From positions 1 to 22,295 of the forward strand of contig DFGW01000101.1 in the NCBI GenBank assembly GCA_002372465.1: 22,295 bases of DNA, given 5' to 3'. Origin of the DNA: Butyrivibrio sp. UBA3740 (GTDB lineage: Bacteria > Bacillota > Clostridia > Lachnospirales > Lachnospiraceae). Shown here piece after piece: positions 1 to 7,856 of the stretch. The notes under the pieces were generated by a model, which had not been told where the DNA came from, did no database searches, and saw only the letters and a program-made list of their open reading frames with translations. A program made the translations under genes and the position numbers. Each line of letters starts with the position of its first letter. Position 1 is the stretch's first letter.

Positions 1-1269
1 AAGGTTTACTGGGAGGATGGCGCACAGGTAACTCCTCCTCACGACACAGGTATCATTGATGAGGTTGTGGCTATCACTGATTACCACGATGTTCTTACAA
101 TGCCTAAGGATGAGGCCATTGCAAAGGGGCTTTACGTTTCCTTCGGAAAAGAGATTGACGATAAGTACATGGTTGAGCTTAAGAAGCAGATCATCCATCA
201 GGATGTTATCGATGAGATGGCTGATAAGTTCACCATCGTTTATACACCATTCCACGGCACAGGTAACCTCCCTGTAAGACGTGTCCTTAAGGAGCTTGGC
301 TTCAAGAACGTATTCGTAGTTCCTGAGCAGGAAGAGCCCGATCCTGATTTCACAACCCTGGATTATCCTAATCCTGAGGATCCAAAGGCTTTCGAGCTTG
401 CGCTCAAGCTGGCAAAAGAAAAAGACGCCGATATCGTACTTGCAACCGACCCTGATGCAGATCGTCTGGGAATCTACGCTAAGGATACAAAGACCGGAGA
501 GTATGTTCCTTTCACAGGAAACATGTCCGGAATGCTTATCGGTGACTATATCTTAAGAGAGCGCCAGGCAACAGGCACAATGCCTGAAAACCCTGCCTTC
601 GTTACAACCATCGTTACAACCAACATGGCCAAGAAGGTGGCTGAGCATTATGGCCTTAAGTACATTGAAGTTCTTACAGGCTTTAAGTACATCGGCGAGC
701 AGATCAAGCTCTTTGAACAGAACGGACAGTGCAATAACTATGTATTCGGGCTTGAGGAGTCCTATGGATGCCTTGCCGGAACCCATGCAAGAGATAAGGA
801 TGCTGTAGTAGCAGTTATGATGCTCTGTGAGCTTGCTGCCTTCTACAAGAAGCAGGGCAAGACAGTCTGGGATGCAATGATCGATACCTATGAGAAGTAC
901 GGCTACTTCAAGGAGGGTCAGTACTCCATCACCATGAAGGGCAAGGAAGGCGCTGAGCAGATTGCAGCTCTTATGGACAAGCTCAGGAAGAATCCTCCTA
1001 AGGAGCTGGGACAGTGGAAGGTTGAGCAGTTCAGGGATTACAAGACTGGCAAGACCCTCGATATGGCCACAGGAGCAGAGGGAAGTACAGGACTTCCAAC
1101 TTCCAACGTTCTTTACTTTGCGCTTGATAACGACGCATGGTGCTGCGCAAGACCTTCAGGTACAGAGCCTAAGATCAAGTTCTACATGGGCGTTAAGGGA
1201 AAAGACCTTGAGGATGCGGATAAACTCCTGCAAGAATTAACAGATGCTGTAAAGGCAGTTATCGGCTGA
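1..1269 (+). CDS. Phospho-sugar mutase (phosphoglucomutase/phosphomannomutase family), 5'-truncated by window edge
   Basis: The frame is open from base 1, so this is the C-terminal 422 residues of a longer protein. Family members of this long type are near 570 residues, so about 150 are missing, including the segment with the phosphoserine. Visible signatures of alpha-D-phosphohexomutases are the metal loop DPDADRLG (codons from 448), the sugar-recognition loop GLEESYG (about 748-768) and the C-terminal phosphate-binding loop RPSGTEPKIKFYMG (about 1150-1191). The enzyme interconverts hexose-6-phosphate and hexose-1-phosphate in the cytoplasm, the entry step to nucleotide sugars. That fits the glycosyltransferases just downstream; the next gene starts 28 nt after this stop with no terminator between. 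Glucose versus mannose (or glucosamine) preference cannot be decided from the sequence. Family assignment is firm. Confidence 0.93.
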   Translation, partial: KVYWEDGAQVTPPHDTGIIDEVVAITDYHDVLTMPKDEAIAKGLYVSFGKEIDDKYMVELKKQIIHQDVIDEMADKFTIVYTPFHGTGNLPVRRVLKELGFKNVFVVPEQEEPDPDFTTLDYPNPEDPKAFELALKLAKEKDADIVLATDPDADRLGIYAKDTKTGEYVPFTGNMSGMLIGDYILRERQATGTMPENPAFVTTIVTTNMAKKVAEHYGLKYIEVLTGFKYIGEQIKLFEQNGQCNNYVFGLEESYGCLAGTHARDKDAVVAVMMLCELAAFYKKQGKTVWDAMIDTYEKYGYFKEGQYSITMKGKEGAEQIAALMDKLRKNPPKELGQWKVEQFRDYKTGKTLDMATGAEGSTGLPTSNVLYFALDNDAWCCARPSGTEPKIKFYMGVKGKDLEDADKLLQELTDAVKAVIG

Positions 1270-1297
1270 ACTTCATTATGATTTTGGGAACAATACA

Positions 1298-2695
1298 ATG
1301 GGAATAATTAATGCGGTCCATAAGACAATTGCATACGCAAAACGCAATGGTTCAAGGGCCGCATTTTTTGCTGCCCTTGAAAGACTTTCAGACAACTATA
1401 AGGACAGGAAGTACACCTTCACTCCCTTGTCGGAAACAGTTTTGAAAGAGCAGCGACAGGAATATAAGCTCCTGGCTGAGAAAGAGACTACGGTGCGCTT
1501 TAGCATTGTGGTTCCTCTCTACAACACTCCCGAGAATTACCTTAAGGAGATGATCGAATCAGTCACAGCACAGACCTATGGCAATTGGGAATTGGTCCTT
1601 GCTGACGCATCCGAATCGCCCTTAGAACTTGCCAAGACCCTTGCCGGGGAAGACCCCAGGATATGTTACTACCATCTTGATGAAAACGGGGGAATCTCAC
1701 ACAACACCAACAAGGCTCTTGAGAAGGCCAAAGGCGACTACATTGGCCTTCTGGATCATGACGATATTCTTACACCGGATGCCCTCTATGAGGCTTCCAG
1801 AGTCATCAGGGAAAGCATGCGCAAGGGGAAACTGGTGCGCTTTTCGGATTGTCCGCTTCGCCTCATCTATTCCGATGAAGATAAATTTGATGATAAGAAG
1901 GGAAGGTACTACCAACCTCATATAAAGCCTCAGTTCAACATGGACTATCTTCTGTCCAACAATTACATTTGTCATTTTACTCTTATGAGGTCAGATATAA
2001 TTAAAAGACTTAAGCTTCGCAGCAGCTTTGATGGCGCTCAGGACTATGACCTTTTTCTTCGGGCATGCGCAGAAACAGCTCTTTTCATGCCACAGGCTTC
2101 CGGTCAGATTGTTCATATAGGAAAGGTCTTATACCACTGGAGATGTCATGCCGGTTCTACGGCTGCTAATCCCACCAGCAAGACCTATGCTTACGAAGCA
2201 GGACGAAAGGCTCTTCAGAGCCTTATGAAGGACTATAATATAGGCGCTTTGGCACAGGAACTGCCTCACGTGGGCTTCTACAGACTCAACTACAACCCGG
2301 ATGTCTTTTCCCAGAGAAGGGACATTGGGTGTATCGGTGGCAAGATCCTGGATAAAAGAGACAGGATCTGTGGCGGAATGTATCGCGGAAATGGGACACT
2401 GGCCTATGAGGGACTGCCGGAGGGCTTCTCCGGAGGACTTCAGCACAGGGCAGTGCTTCAGCAGGATGCATATGCTGTGGATATCAGGTGCATAGAAATC
2501 AGAAAAGAACTTATACCACTGTTTGAGGAGACCACCGGGATACACTACGGCGATCCTGTAGAGGGATTCACACGGGAAGAAATCACATCCCTCAGCATCC
2601 GCTTTGGCCAGGAGGTTAGAAAGCGCGGCTTCCGCGTTCTCTGGGACCCACAGAAGGTCATGAAGTTACATACAAAAGAATCCGGGAAGGTATGA
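1298..2695 (+). CDS. GT2 glycosyltransferase with degenerate second module
   Basis: 465 residues. After a leader of about 65 residues without clear features, a GT-A fold GT2 domain begins with FSIVVPLYNTPENYL, followed by a helix with SVTAQTYGNWELVLAD. The acidic metal/nucleotide motif is in IYSDEDKFDD (D193-D195). A C-terminal stretch from about residue 330 (GCIGGKILDKRDRICGGMYR, later YAVDIRCIEIRK) resembles the second module of two-domain GT2 proteins that follow long rhamnan or O-antigen synthesis pathways, but it is short and lacks a clear second DxD. It probably adds a sugar to a lipid-linked surface glycan at the inner membrane face. A modest Shine-Dalgarno (GGGA at 1286-1289) precedes the ATG by 8 nt. 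It lies between the phosphohexomutase and a second GT2 in the same direction. Donor and acceptor are unknown. Confidence 0.88.
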   Translation: MGIINAVHKTIAYAKRNGSRAAFFAALERLSDNYKDRKYTFTPLSETVLKEQRQEYKLLAEKETTVRFSIVVPLYNTPENYLKEMIESVTAQTYGNWELVLADASESPLELAKTLAGEDPRICYYHLDENGGISHNTNKALEKAKGDYIGLLDHDDILTPDALYEASRVIRESMRKGKLVRFSDCPLRLIYSDEDKFDDKKGRYYQPHIKPQFNMDYLLSNNYICHFTLMRSDIIKRLKLRSSFDGAQDYDLFLRACAETALFMPQASGQIVHIGKVLYHWRCHAGSTAANPTSKTYAYEAGRKALQSLMKDYNIGALAQELPHVGFYRLNYNPDVFSQRRDIGCIGGKILDKRDRICGGMYRGNGTLAYEGLPEGFSGGLQHRAVLQQDAYAVDIRCIEIRKELIPLFEETTGIHYGDPVEGFTREEITSLSIRFGQEVRKRGFRVLWDPQKVMKLHTKESGKV

Positions 2696-2738
2696 TGTGG
2701 CGCCGGCCATCCGCACCACAGGCCTCGAAAGGAAATAC

Positions 2739-3704
2739 ATGGAACTTGTCACAGTAGTAATACCCAATTACAATGGCAAAAAATATCTGGATGACTGCTT
2801 AAAGAGCCTTAAGAAGCAGAGTTATCAGGAGTTTAAGGTGATCATCGTGGACAATGGTTCCACCGACGGCAGTCAGGATTATATTAAAAAGAAATATCCC
2901 CAGGTGGAACTCATTGAACTGTCTGAGAACACCGGGTTTGCAAATGCTGCCAATGTGGGGATCAAAGCTTCTGACAGCGAATACGTCTTTTTGCTGAACA
3001 ATGACACCATGTGCGATGAGAATGCACTGGAGAACCTTATCAGAGTCATGGAAAACAAGAAAAAGCTCTTTTCTGCCCAGGCTAAGATGCTTAAGATGAA
3101 AGAACCCCATGAGATAGATGACTGCGGAGACCTGTACTGCGCATTGGGATGGGCCTTCACTCCGGGAAAGGATAAGGATAACAGGCAGTTTGCCCGCAGG
3201 GAATCCGTGACCAGCGCCTGTGCAGGAGCTGCGATCTATAGAAAAGAGTATTTCGACAAAGTAGGCTATTTTGACGAAGAGCATTTCTGTTACCTTGAGG
3301 ATGTGGACCTGGGATACAGGGCAAGGCTGCGTGGATATGCCAATGTGATGGAGCCTTCAGCCCTTGTGTACCACGTGGGGAGTGGCTCCAGCGGTTCAAG
3401 ATACAATAGTTTTAAGGTGGAACTTACAGCGGGGAACAATATTTATTTGATCTTCAAGAACATGCCGGCATTCCAGATATTCATTAACTTCCCGCTGATC
3501 ATGCTGGGAATAGCAATCAAGCATGTCTTTTACGTCAGGCACGGCCTGGGGAAAGCCCATATTGTAGGGCTTTGGCAGGGCCTTAGAAAGATTGCGAGGA
3601 ATACTGACAAGAGAGTCAGGTTTGGCAGGGTTGAATTTGTCAATGCAGTAAGACTGCAGATTGAGCTATGGGTGAATCTGGCAAGAAGGGCTCTTAGCAT
3701 CTGA
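2739..3704 (+). CDS. GT2 glycosyltransferase, rhamnosyltransferase-like (WbbL type)
   Basis: 321 residues from the ATG at 2739. I chose this start because AAAGGA (2728-2733) lies 5 nt before it and MELVTVVIPNYNG begins the fold directly. The upstream in-frame GTG at 2697 has no ribosome binding site and would add 14 non-homologous-looking residues. Motifs: VTVVIPNYNG, VDNGSTDGS (residues 37-45), the metal-binding acidic motif NND (87-89) and the acceptor-side ED in the HFCYLEDVDLGYRARLRG segment. The C-terminal region is hydrophobic (IFINFPLIMLGIAIKHVFYV) and probably docks on the membrane. This pattern is typical of glycosyltransferases using dTDP-rhamnose, but the donor is an inference. The stop of the previous GT2 is 43 nt upstream. 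Followed by a non-coding gap of 111 nt with a promoter. Confidence 0.88.
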   Translation: MELVTVVIPNYNGKKYLDDCLKSLKKQSYQEFKVIIVDNGSTDGSQDYIKKKYPQVELIELSENTGFANAANVGIKASDSEYVFLLNNDTMCDENALENLIRVMENKKKLFSAQAKMLKMKEPHEIDDCGDLYCALGWAFTPGKDKDNRQFARRESVTSACAGAAIYRKEYFDKVGYFDEEHFCYLEDVDLGYRARLRGYANVMEPSALVYHVGSGSSGSRYNSFKVELTAGNNIYLIFKNMPAFQIFINFPLIMLGIAIKHVFYVRHGLGKAHIVGLWQGLRKIARNTDKRVRFGRVEFVNAVRLQIELWVNLARRALSI

Positions 3705-3724
3705 GCCGCAGCCGGGGACATAGT

Positions 3725-3753
3725 TTGCCCTTACGGGGGAATTACTCTATAAT
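3725..3753 (+). promoter_or_regulatory. Sigma-A type promoter upstream of the sugar-phosphate transferase gene
   Basis: TTGCCC (3725-3730), a 17-nt spacer and a perfect TATAAT (3748-3753). The -35 matches four of six consensus positions. It lies 63 nt before the ATG at 3816 in the only sizeable gap of the first glycosyltransferase run, so it may give the transferase its own transcript. Found by eye, not by a scored scan. Confidence 0.55.
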
Positions 3754-3815
3754 TATATGTAAATCAGGGGACTAGGCTAATGCATTTCTTCCCGGGAGGA
3801 ACGGCCTAAAAGGGT

Positions 3816-5225
3816 ATGATAAAGGACAATCAGGTACATCTGAATAGGGCGCATGTTATCGTGGACGGGCTCCTTGTGGCCGGTTCCTATACGCTGTCTT
3901 ATTATCTCAAATTTGAATCAGTTTTCGCGGATAAGAGACCGGTGGTTGGACGTCTTTCAACGTCGGTTTATTTTTCTGCGCTTTATTTCCTTGTCCCATG
4001 CTATCTGATGCTGTACTACATGGTGCAGCTCTATACTTCACGAAGGGCGCTGCGGCTCTGGGATGAGTTTGTGGACATAGTTCAGGCCAATGTCATGGGA
4101 GTCATCGGCTTTCTGGTTGTTTTGTATATCATCAACCAGCCCTACTTCTCACGTTCCATGATTGCCATATTTTTTGCAACGAATATTGTCCTGACCACCA
4201 TAGCCCACTGGCTGCTTCGCAAATTCCTGCGCTTTATCAGGGCTAAGGGCTATAATATCAAACATATTCTGCTTGTTGGTTATTCAAGGGCCGCGGAGGC
4301 CTATATCTCAAGGATACTTGAAAACCCCCAGTGGGGCTACACTGTTGCAGGTGTTTTAGATGATTACGTTCCCATCGGCACCAGCTATCACGGCATCAAA
4401 GTTGTCGGCAAGATAGATGAACTGGGGAACTATATTTCTCACAATAACTACGATGAGATCACCATTACACTTCCGCTGGATGATTATGACAGGCTGGAGT
4501 TTTTGGTGGCAGAGTGTGAGAAATCCGGCATACATACCAAGTTCATTCCGGATTACTCATCTCTTTTCCCAAGTAATCCCTACACCGAGGATGTTCAGGG
4601 AATCCCTGTCATCAACATCAGGTACGTGCCTTTGACCAACTCCTTCAACAAGATGGCCAAGAGGACTGTTGACATCATAGGGTCACTATTTGCCATAATT
4701 CTTTTCTCGCCCATTATGTTGGTTTCTGCAGTGCTCATCAAGCTTACCAGTGATGGACCTGTCATTTACAAACAGGAGAGAGTCGGCCTTAACGGAGTTC
4801 CCTTCATGATGTATAAGTTCAGGACCATGAAGGTGCAGACAGAAGCTGAGGAAAAGAAAGGCTGGACCACGAAGGGTGACCCAAGAGTAACCAAGGTGGG
4901 AGCCTTCCTAAGGAAGACAAGTATTGATGAGATGCCTCAATTCTTCAATATATTTATAGGGCAGATGTCACTGGTGGGACCAAGGCCCGAGCGTCCGCAG
5001 TTCGTTGAGAAGTTTAAGGAACAGATCCCCCGCTACATGGTCAAACATCAGGTTCGGCCCGGACTGACCGGATGGGCTCAGATCAATGGTTACCGCGGAG
5101 ATACTTCCATCAGAAAAAGAATCGACTACGATATCTACTATATAGAAAACTGGAGCATGACCTTTGACTTTAAGATCCTTTTGGGAACTATCCGTCATGG
5201 CTTCGTCAATAAGAACGCATACTAA
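3816..5225 (+). CDS. Polyprenyl-phosphate sugar-1-phosphate transferase (WbaP/WcaJ-like initiating enzyme)
   Basis: 469 residues, the usual length for this family. Four N-terminal membrane segments (about 14-34, 51-73, 85-107, 114-140) are followed by a Rossmann-like domain (HILLVGYSRAAEAYI, from about 149) and the C-terminal catalytic domain. The catalytic domain starts with the re-entrant membrane helix RTVDIIGSLFAIILFSPIML (283-302), then has YKFRTMKV, the DE catalytic pair in KTSIDEMPQFFN (D371, E372), LVGPRPERP (386-394) and RPGLTGWAQINGYRG. It transfers a sugar-1-phosphate from a UDP-sugar to undecaprenyl phosphate, starting a lipid-linked glycan at the cytoplasmic membrane. Glucose-1-P and galactose-1-P are both possible. 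An in-frame stop at 3807 limits the start to this ATG; GGGAGGA (3794-3800) is 15 nt away, longer than usual. The 3' end of the gene forms part of its terminator. Confidence 0.95.
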   Translation: MIKDNQVHLNRAHVIVDGLLVAGSYTLSYYLKFESVFADKRPVVGRLSTSVYFSALYFLVPCYLMLYYMVQLYTSRRALRLWDEFVDIVQANVMGVIGFLVVLYIINQPYFSRSMIAIFFATNIVLTTIAHWLLRKFLRFIRAKGYNIKHILLVGYSRAAEAYISRILENPQWGYTVAGVLDDYVPIGTSYHGIKVVGKIDELGNYISHNNYDEITITLPLDDYDRLEFLVAECEKSGIHTKFIPDYSSLFPSNPYTEDVQGIPVINIRYVPLTNSFNKMAKRTVDIIGSLFAIILFSPIMLVSAVLIKLTSDGPVIYKQERVGLNGVPFMMYKFRTMKVQTEAEEKKGWTTKGDPRVTKVGAFLRKTSIDEMPQFFNIFIGQMSLVGPRPERPQFVEKFKEQIPRYMVKHQVRPGLTGWAQINGYRGDTSIRKRIDYDIYYIENWSMTFDFKILLGTIRHGFVNKNAY

Positions 5226-5256
5226 GGCTTTGAAAAGCCCTGGGTATGCGTTTTTT
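5214..5256 (+). terminator. Rho-independent terminator overlapping the end of the transferase CDS
   Basis: The 9-bp stem AACGCATAC (5214-5222) / GTATGCGTT (5244-5252) encloses an inner GGCTTT/AAAGCC stem and runs into six T residues (5251-5256). The 5' arm is the last three sense codons (Asn-Ala-Tyr) and the stop codon lies in the enclosed segment. Confidence 0.88.
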
Positions 5257-5287
5257 GCATCGAACCAAAAGCTGGGGAAGGGAACTT

Positions 5288-5316
5288 TTTTCATGGGGTT
5301 GTACTTTCCTTATAAT
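5288..5316 (+). promoter_or_regulatory. Candidate promoter of the LCP gene
   Basis: TTTTCA (5288-5293), 17-nt spacer, perfect TATAAT (5311-5316). It lies just after the strong terminator at 5214-5256 and 72 nt before the LCP start codon. The -35 is weak (four of six), so the -10 carries the call. Confidence 0.5.
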
Positions 5317-5388
5317 TGTGGCAAAATGTATTGGTGGTTTTTTGCATTTATATGAAAACTAACATTTGTTGGGTGAGGAGAGAAAGTA

Positions 5389-6816
5389 ATGTCAAATAGA
5401 GACGACGAGTATTACGATAGAGAAGTGCGCAGAACTTCCCGCAGAGATGATGACAGATATGACGATCGTTATGATGATAGATACGATGACAGATATGACG
5501 ATCGCTACGATGATAGATACGATGATAGATACGACGACCGCCAGACACGCAGAAGCTCACAGGGCACATCGAGAAGCGGCTCAGCTTCAAGAAGCAGCGC
5601 AGCAAGGACCGGAAGTGCATCTAGAAATGGCAGTGCATCAAGAAGTGCAGGTTCTGCATCAAGAAACGGTTCTTCAAGAAGTACTTCATCAAGAAGCTCA
5701 GCTTCAAGAGGCGGAAACGGCGGAAGAAATGGCGGTTCCAGAAATGGTGGAAACGGCGGCAAGAAAAAGAAAAACAGTACAAAGGCAATAGTTCTTTTGG
5801 TTGCTGAGATGCTTGTTGCCTGCATTCTTGTATATGTGGCTTATACTCTGTTCTTCAAGGTGGATGTCACCAAGGTGGGCAAGGTTAACCTGAACGAGGA
5901 GACAATCTCCCAGAGTATCAGCGAGACTGTTGTCAATGATGAGAAGATGAAGGGTTACACCAATCTGGCTCTCTTCGGTGTTGACTCCCGTGAGGAAGAG
6001 CTCACCAAGAATACCAGATCAGATACTATCATGATTGCTTCCATCAACAATGAGACAGGCGATATCAAGCTCTGCTCAGTTTACCGTGATACATATCTTA
6101 ACCTTAGTAATGATACCTATACCAAGTGTAACGCAGCATATGCCCAGGGTGGTCCCGAGCAGGCTATTTCCATGCTGAACATGAACCTGGATATGGATAT
6201 AGAGGACTTTGTAACCATCGGATTCAGAGGCCTCACAGATGTAGTAGATGCTCTTGGCGGAGTTTCAATTGATGTAACGGATGCCGAGATATCCCATCTT
6301 AATAACTACCAGTCAACAATGGCTACAGAGCTGAAGCTCAACTATACACCTGTCACAAGCGCCGGTGTTCAGACTTTAAATGGTCTTCAGGCTACAGCTT
6401 ACTGCCGTATCAGATACACAGCAGGTGATGACTTCAGACGTGCCGAGAGACAAAGGACCGTACTTATGGCTTGTCTTGACAAGGCAAAGGGTATGAGCTA
6501 TTCACAGCTTGAGACTGTTGCCAATAAGGCCTTTGGTGAGACATACACTTCTCTGGATCTTGATGAGATCCTTGCACTTCTTAAGAATGTTGCCAACTAT
6601 AATGTTGTTGACAACAATGGATTCCCTACAGAGGAGATGCGTACAACAGGTACCATGGGTAAGGCAGGCAGCTGCGTACTTCCTGTTGACCTTCAGAGTA
6701 ATGTTAAGTGGCTTCACCAGTTCCTGTTCAACGACACTGAGTATGAAGTTTCAGCAGATGTAACCAAGTACAGCGAGAAGATTGCAGGTGATGTAGGCAA
6801 GTACCTCACCAACTGA
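5389..6816 (+). CDS. LytR-CpsA-Psr (LCP) family glycopolymer ligase with DDRY-repeat cytoplasmic tail
   Basis: 475 residues. Layout: charged N-terminus; eight 4-residue repeats (seven DDRY plus DDRQ, residues 21-52); a Ser/Arg/Gly/Asn low-complexity linker (about 53-124); a Lys4 stop; one membrane helix (133-156); then the extracellular LCP domain. LCP motifs: TNLALFGVDSREE (191-203), TRSDTIMIAS, the VYRDTYLNL strand, DALGGVSIDVTDAEI (about 285-299) and the pyrophosphate-binding Arg cluster DDFRRAERQR (347-356). LCP proteins move undecaprenyl-pyrophosphate-linked glycopolymers (teichoic acid, capsule) onto peptidoglycan, which fits the initiating transferase immediately upstream. No LytR_C domain follows. 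GAGGAG (5375-5380) gives a good ribosome binding site. The cytoplasmic tail of over 130 residues is unusually long for the family and is of low complexity. Confidence 0.94.
   Translation: MSNRDDEYYDREVRRTSRRDDDRYDDRYDDRYDDRYDDRYDDRYDDRYDDRQTRRSSQGTSRSGSASRSSAARTGSASRNGSASRSAGSASRNGSSRSTSSRSSASRGGNGGRNGGSRNGGNGGKKKKNSTKAIVLLVAEMLVACILVYVAYTLFFKVDVTKVGKVNLNEETISQSISETVVNDEKMKGYTNLALFGVDSREEELTKNTRSDTIMIASINNETGDIKLCSVYRDTYLNLSNDTYTKCNAAYAQGGPEQAISMLNMNLDMDIEDFVTIGFRGLTDVVDALGGVSIDVTDAEISHLNNYQSTMATELKLNYTPVTSAGVQTLNGLQATAYCRIRYTAGDDFRRAERQRTVLMACLDKAKGMSYSQLETVANKAFGETYTSLDLDEILALLKNVANYNVVDNNGFPTEEMRTTGTMGKAGSCVLPVDLQSNVKWLHQFLFNDTEYEVSADVTKYSEKIAGDVGKYLTN
5449..5544 (+). repeat. In-frame 12-bp tandem repeat encoding DDRY units
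   Basis: Eight consecutive 12-nt units such as GATGATAGATAC and GACGATCGTTAT, encoding seven DDRY and a final DDRQ. Units vary at synonymous positions, so the amino-acid unit is better conserved than the DNA. The array keeps frame whatever the copy number. Confidence 0.95.
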
Positions 6817-6839
6817 TATATGTTCTATTGATTCAAATG

Positions 6840-6871
6840 GGGCTGGGTTTTGATTAAGACCCAGCCCATTT
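6840..6871 (+). terminator. Stem-loop after the LCP gene, possible weak terminator
   Basis: GGGCTGGGT (6840-6848) pairs perfectly with ACCCAGCCC (6859-6867) around a 10-nt loop; the stem can extend as AAAT/ATTT across a bulged G. The tail is only ATTTGCTT, so termination may be partial and the following GT2 may be read through. Confidence 0.55.
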
Positions 6872-6917
6872 GCTTAACTTCTGCCGGGCAGAATTCTATT
6901 CAAGACAGGGAAAAAGA

Positions 6918-7856
6918 ATGAGTACCATCGACATAATAATACCAACCTATAAGCCGGATAATGCTTTTTTACGCCTGATTGATGATCTGGAGACCCAGGC
7001 ACTTCGCCCGTCCCATATCATCATCATGAATACGGAAAAGAAATATTGGGATGATCTTATTTCTTCAACAAGAGAAAATCCTTTGGAAAAATATGGTAAC
7101 ATTAAGTTAAAGCATGTGACCAAGGCTGAGTTTGACCATGGTGGCACCAGGAATCAGGGAGTTAAGATTTCTGATGCGGATTTCTTTGTGATGATGACTC
7201 AGGACGCTTTCCCCAGAGACAAGATGCTTTTGTCAAACCTTTCCAAAGCATTTGAGGATGGCGATGTTGCAGCCGCCTATGCAAGACAGTATCCCAGATC
7301 GGACTGTAATCTTGCCGAGCGTTACTCCAGGAAATTTAATTATCCTGCAGAACCCATGAAGAAGACTCAAAAAGACATAGGAAAGCTTGGAATTAAGACC
7401 TATTTCTGTTCCAATGTCTGTGCTATGTACAGAAGAGAAGTCTTCGATAAGCTTGGCGGATTCGCTGATAAGATCGCCTTCAATGAAGATATGGTTTACG
7501 CGGGAACAGCTTGCCAGAATGGATATGCCATCTGTTATGTACCTGAAGCGGGGGTTATCCATTCACATAATTATTCATGCATGCAGCAGTTCCACAGGAA
7601 CTTTGATATCGGGGCTTCCCAGGTAGATCATCCGGAGATATTTGGAGCTGTTAAGTCTGAGACTGAAGGCAAGAAGATGGTATCACAGACAATTGACCAC
7701 TTCAGGCAGCTTGGCAAGGGATATCTTATTCCGCACTATATAATAATGTGTGGCTTCAGATTTGTGGGATATAAGCTTGGAAGAAACTATAAACTGTTGC
7801 CAAAATCAATGCGCGTATCATGCGCACTTAATAAGGATTATTTTCGTAGCTTATGA
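6918..7856 (+). CDS. GT2 glycosyltransferase, rhamnosyltransferase type
   Basis: 312 residues from the ATG at 6918. A longer frame starting at TTG 6870 would begin inside the hairpin after the LCP gene, whereas AGGGA (6907-6911) lies 6 nt before ATG 6918 and the fold starts at once with STIDIIIPTYKPDNAFL. Motifs: EFDHGGTRNQG, MTQDAFP (acidic metal motif), CSNVCAMYRREVFDKLGGF, AFNEDMVYAGTACQNG and HSHNYSCMQQFHRNFDIG. The FDHGGTRN and H-S-H-x-Y elements are typical of proteins annotated as rhamnosyltransferases, though the sugar is inferred. It should act at the cytoplasmic membrane face on the same lipid-linked glycan as the other GTs. Its TGA stop shares bases with the start of the alarmone synthetase gene (ATGA), implying translational coupling. 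Confidence 0.88.
   Translation: MSTIDIIIPTYKPDNAFLRLIDDLETQALRPSHIIIMNTEKKYWDDLISSTRENPLEKYGNIKLKHVTKAEFDHGGTRNQGVKISDADFFVMMTQDAFPRDKMLLSNLSKAFEDGDVAAAYARQYPRSDCNLAERYSRKFNYPAEPMKKTQKDIGKLGIKTYFCSNVCAMYRREVFDKLGGFADKIAFNEDMVYAGTACQNGYAICYVPEAGVIHSHNYSCMQQFHRNFDIGASQVDHPEIFGAVKSETEGKKMVSQTIDHFRQLGKGYLIPHYIIMCGFRFVGYKLGRNYKLLPKSMRVSCALNKDYFRSL

Noticed and set aside
2697..2738. GTG start for the second GT2, giving 14 more residues
   Set aside because: No ribosome binding site; ATG 2739 has AAAGGA at proper distance and starts the conserved fold.
2799..3284. Open frame of about 161 codons on the minus strand opposite the second GT2
   Set aside because: Fully antisense to a gene with clear glycosyltransferase motifs; low-complexity hydrophobic translation without domain features.
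5449..5544. CRISPR-like or regulatory repeat array
   Set aside because: Units are contiguous 12-mers without spacers and lie in frame inside a coding region.
5447..5791. Alternative frames across the DDRY repeat (Met/Thr/Asp-rich on plus, Pro/Leu-rich on minus)
   Set aside because: These are frame-shifted readings of a 12-bp repeat, which automatically stays open in several frames. The DDRY frame continues into a complete LCP protein.
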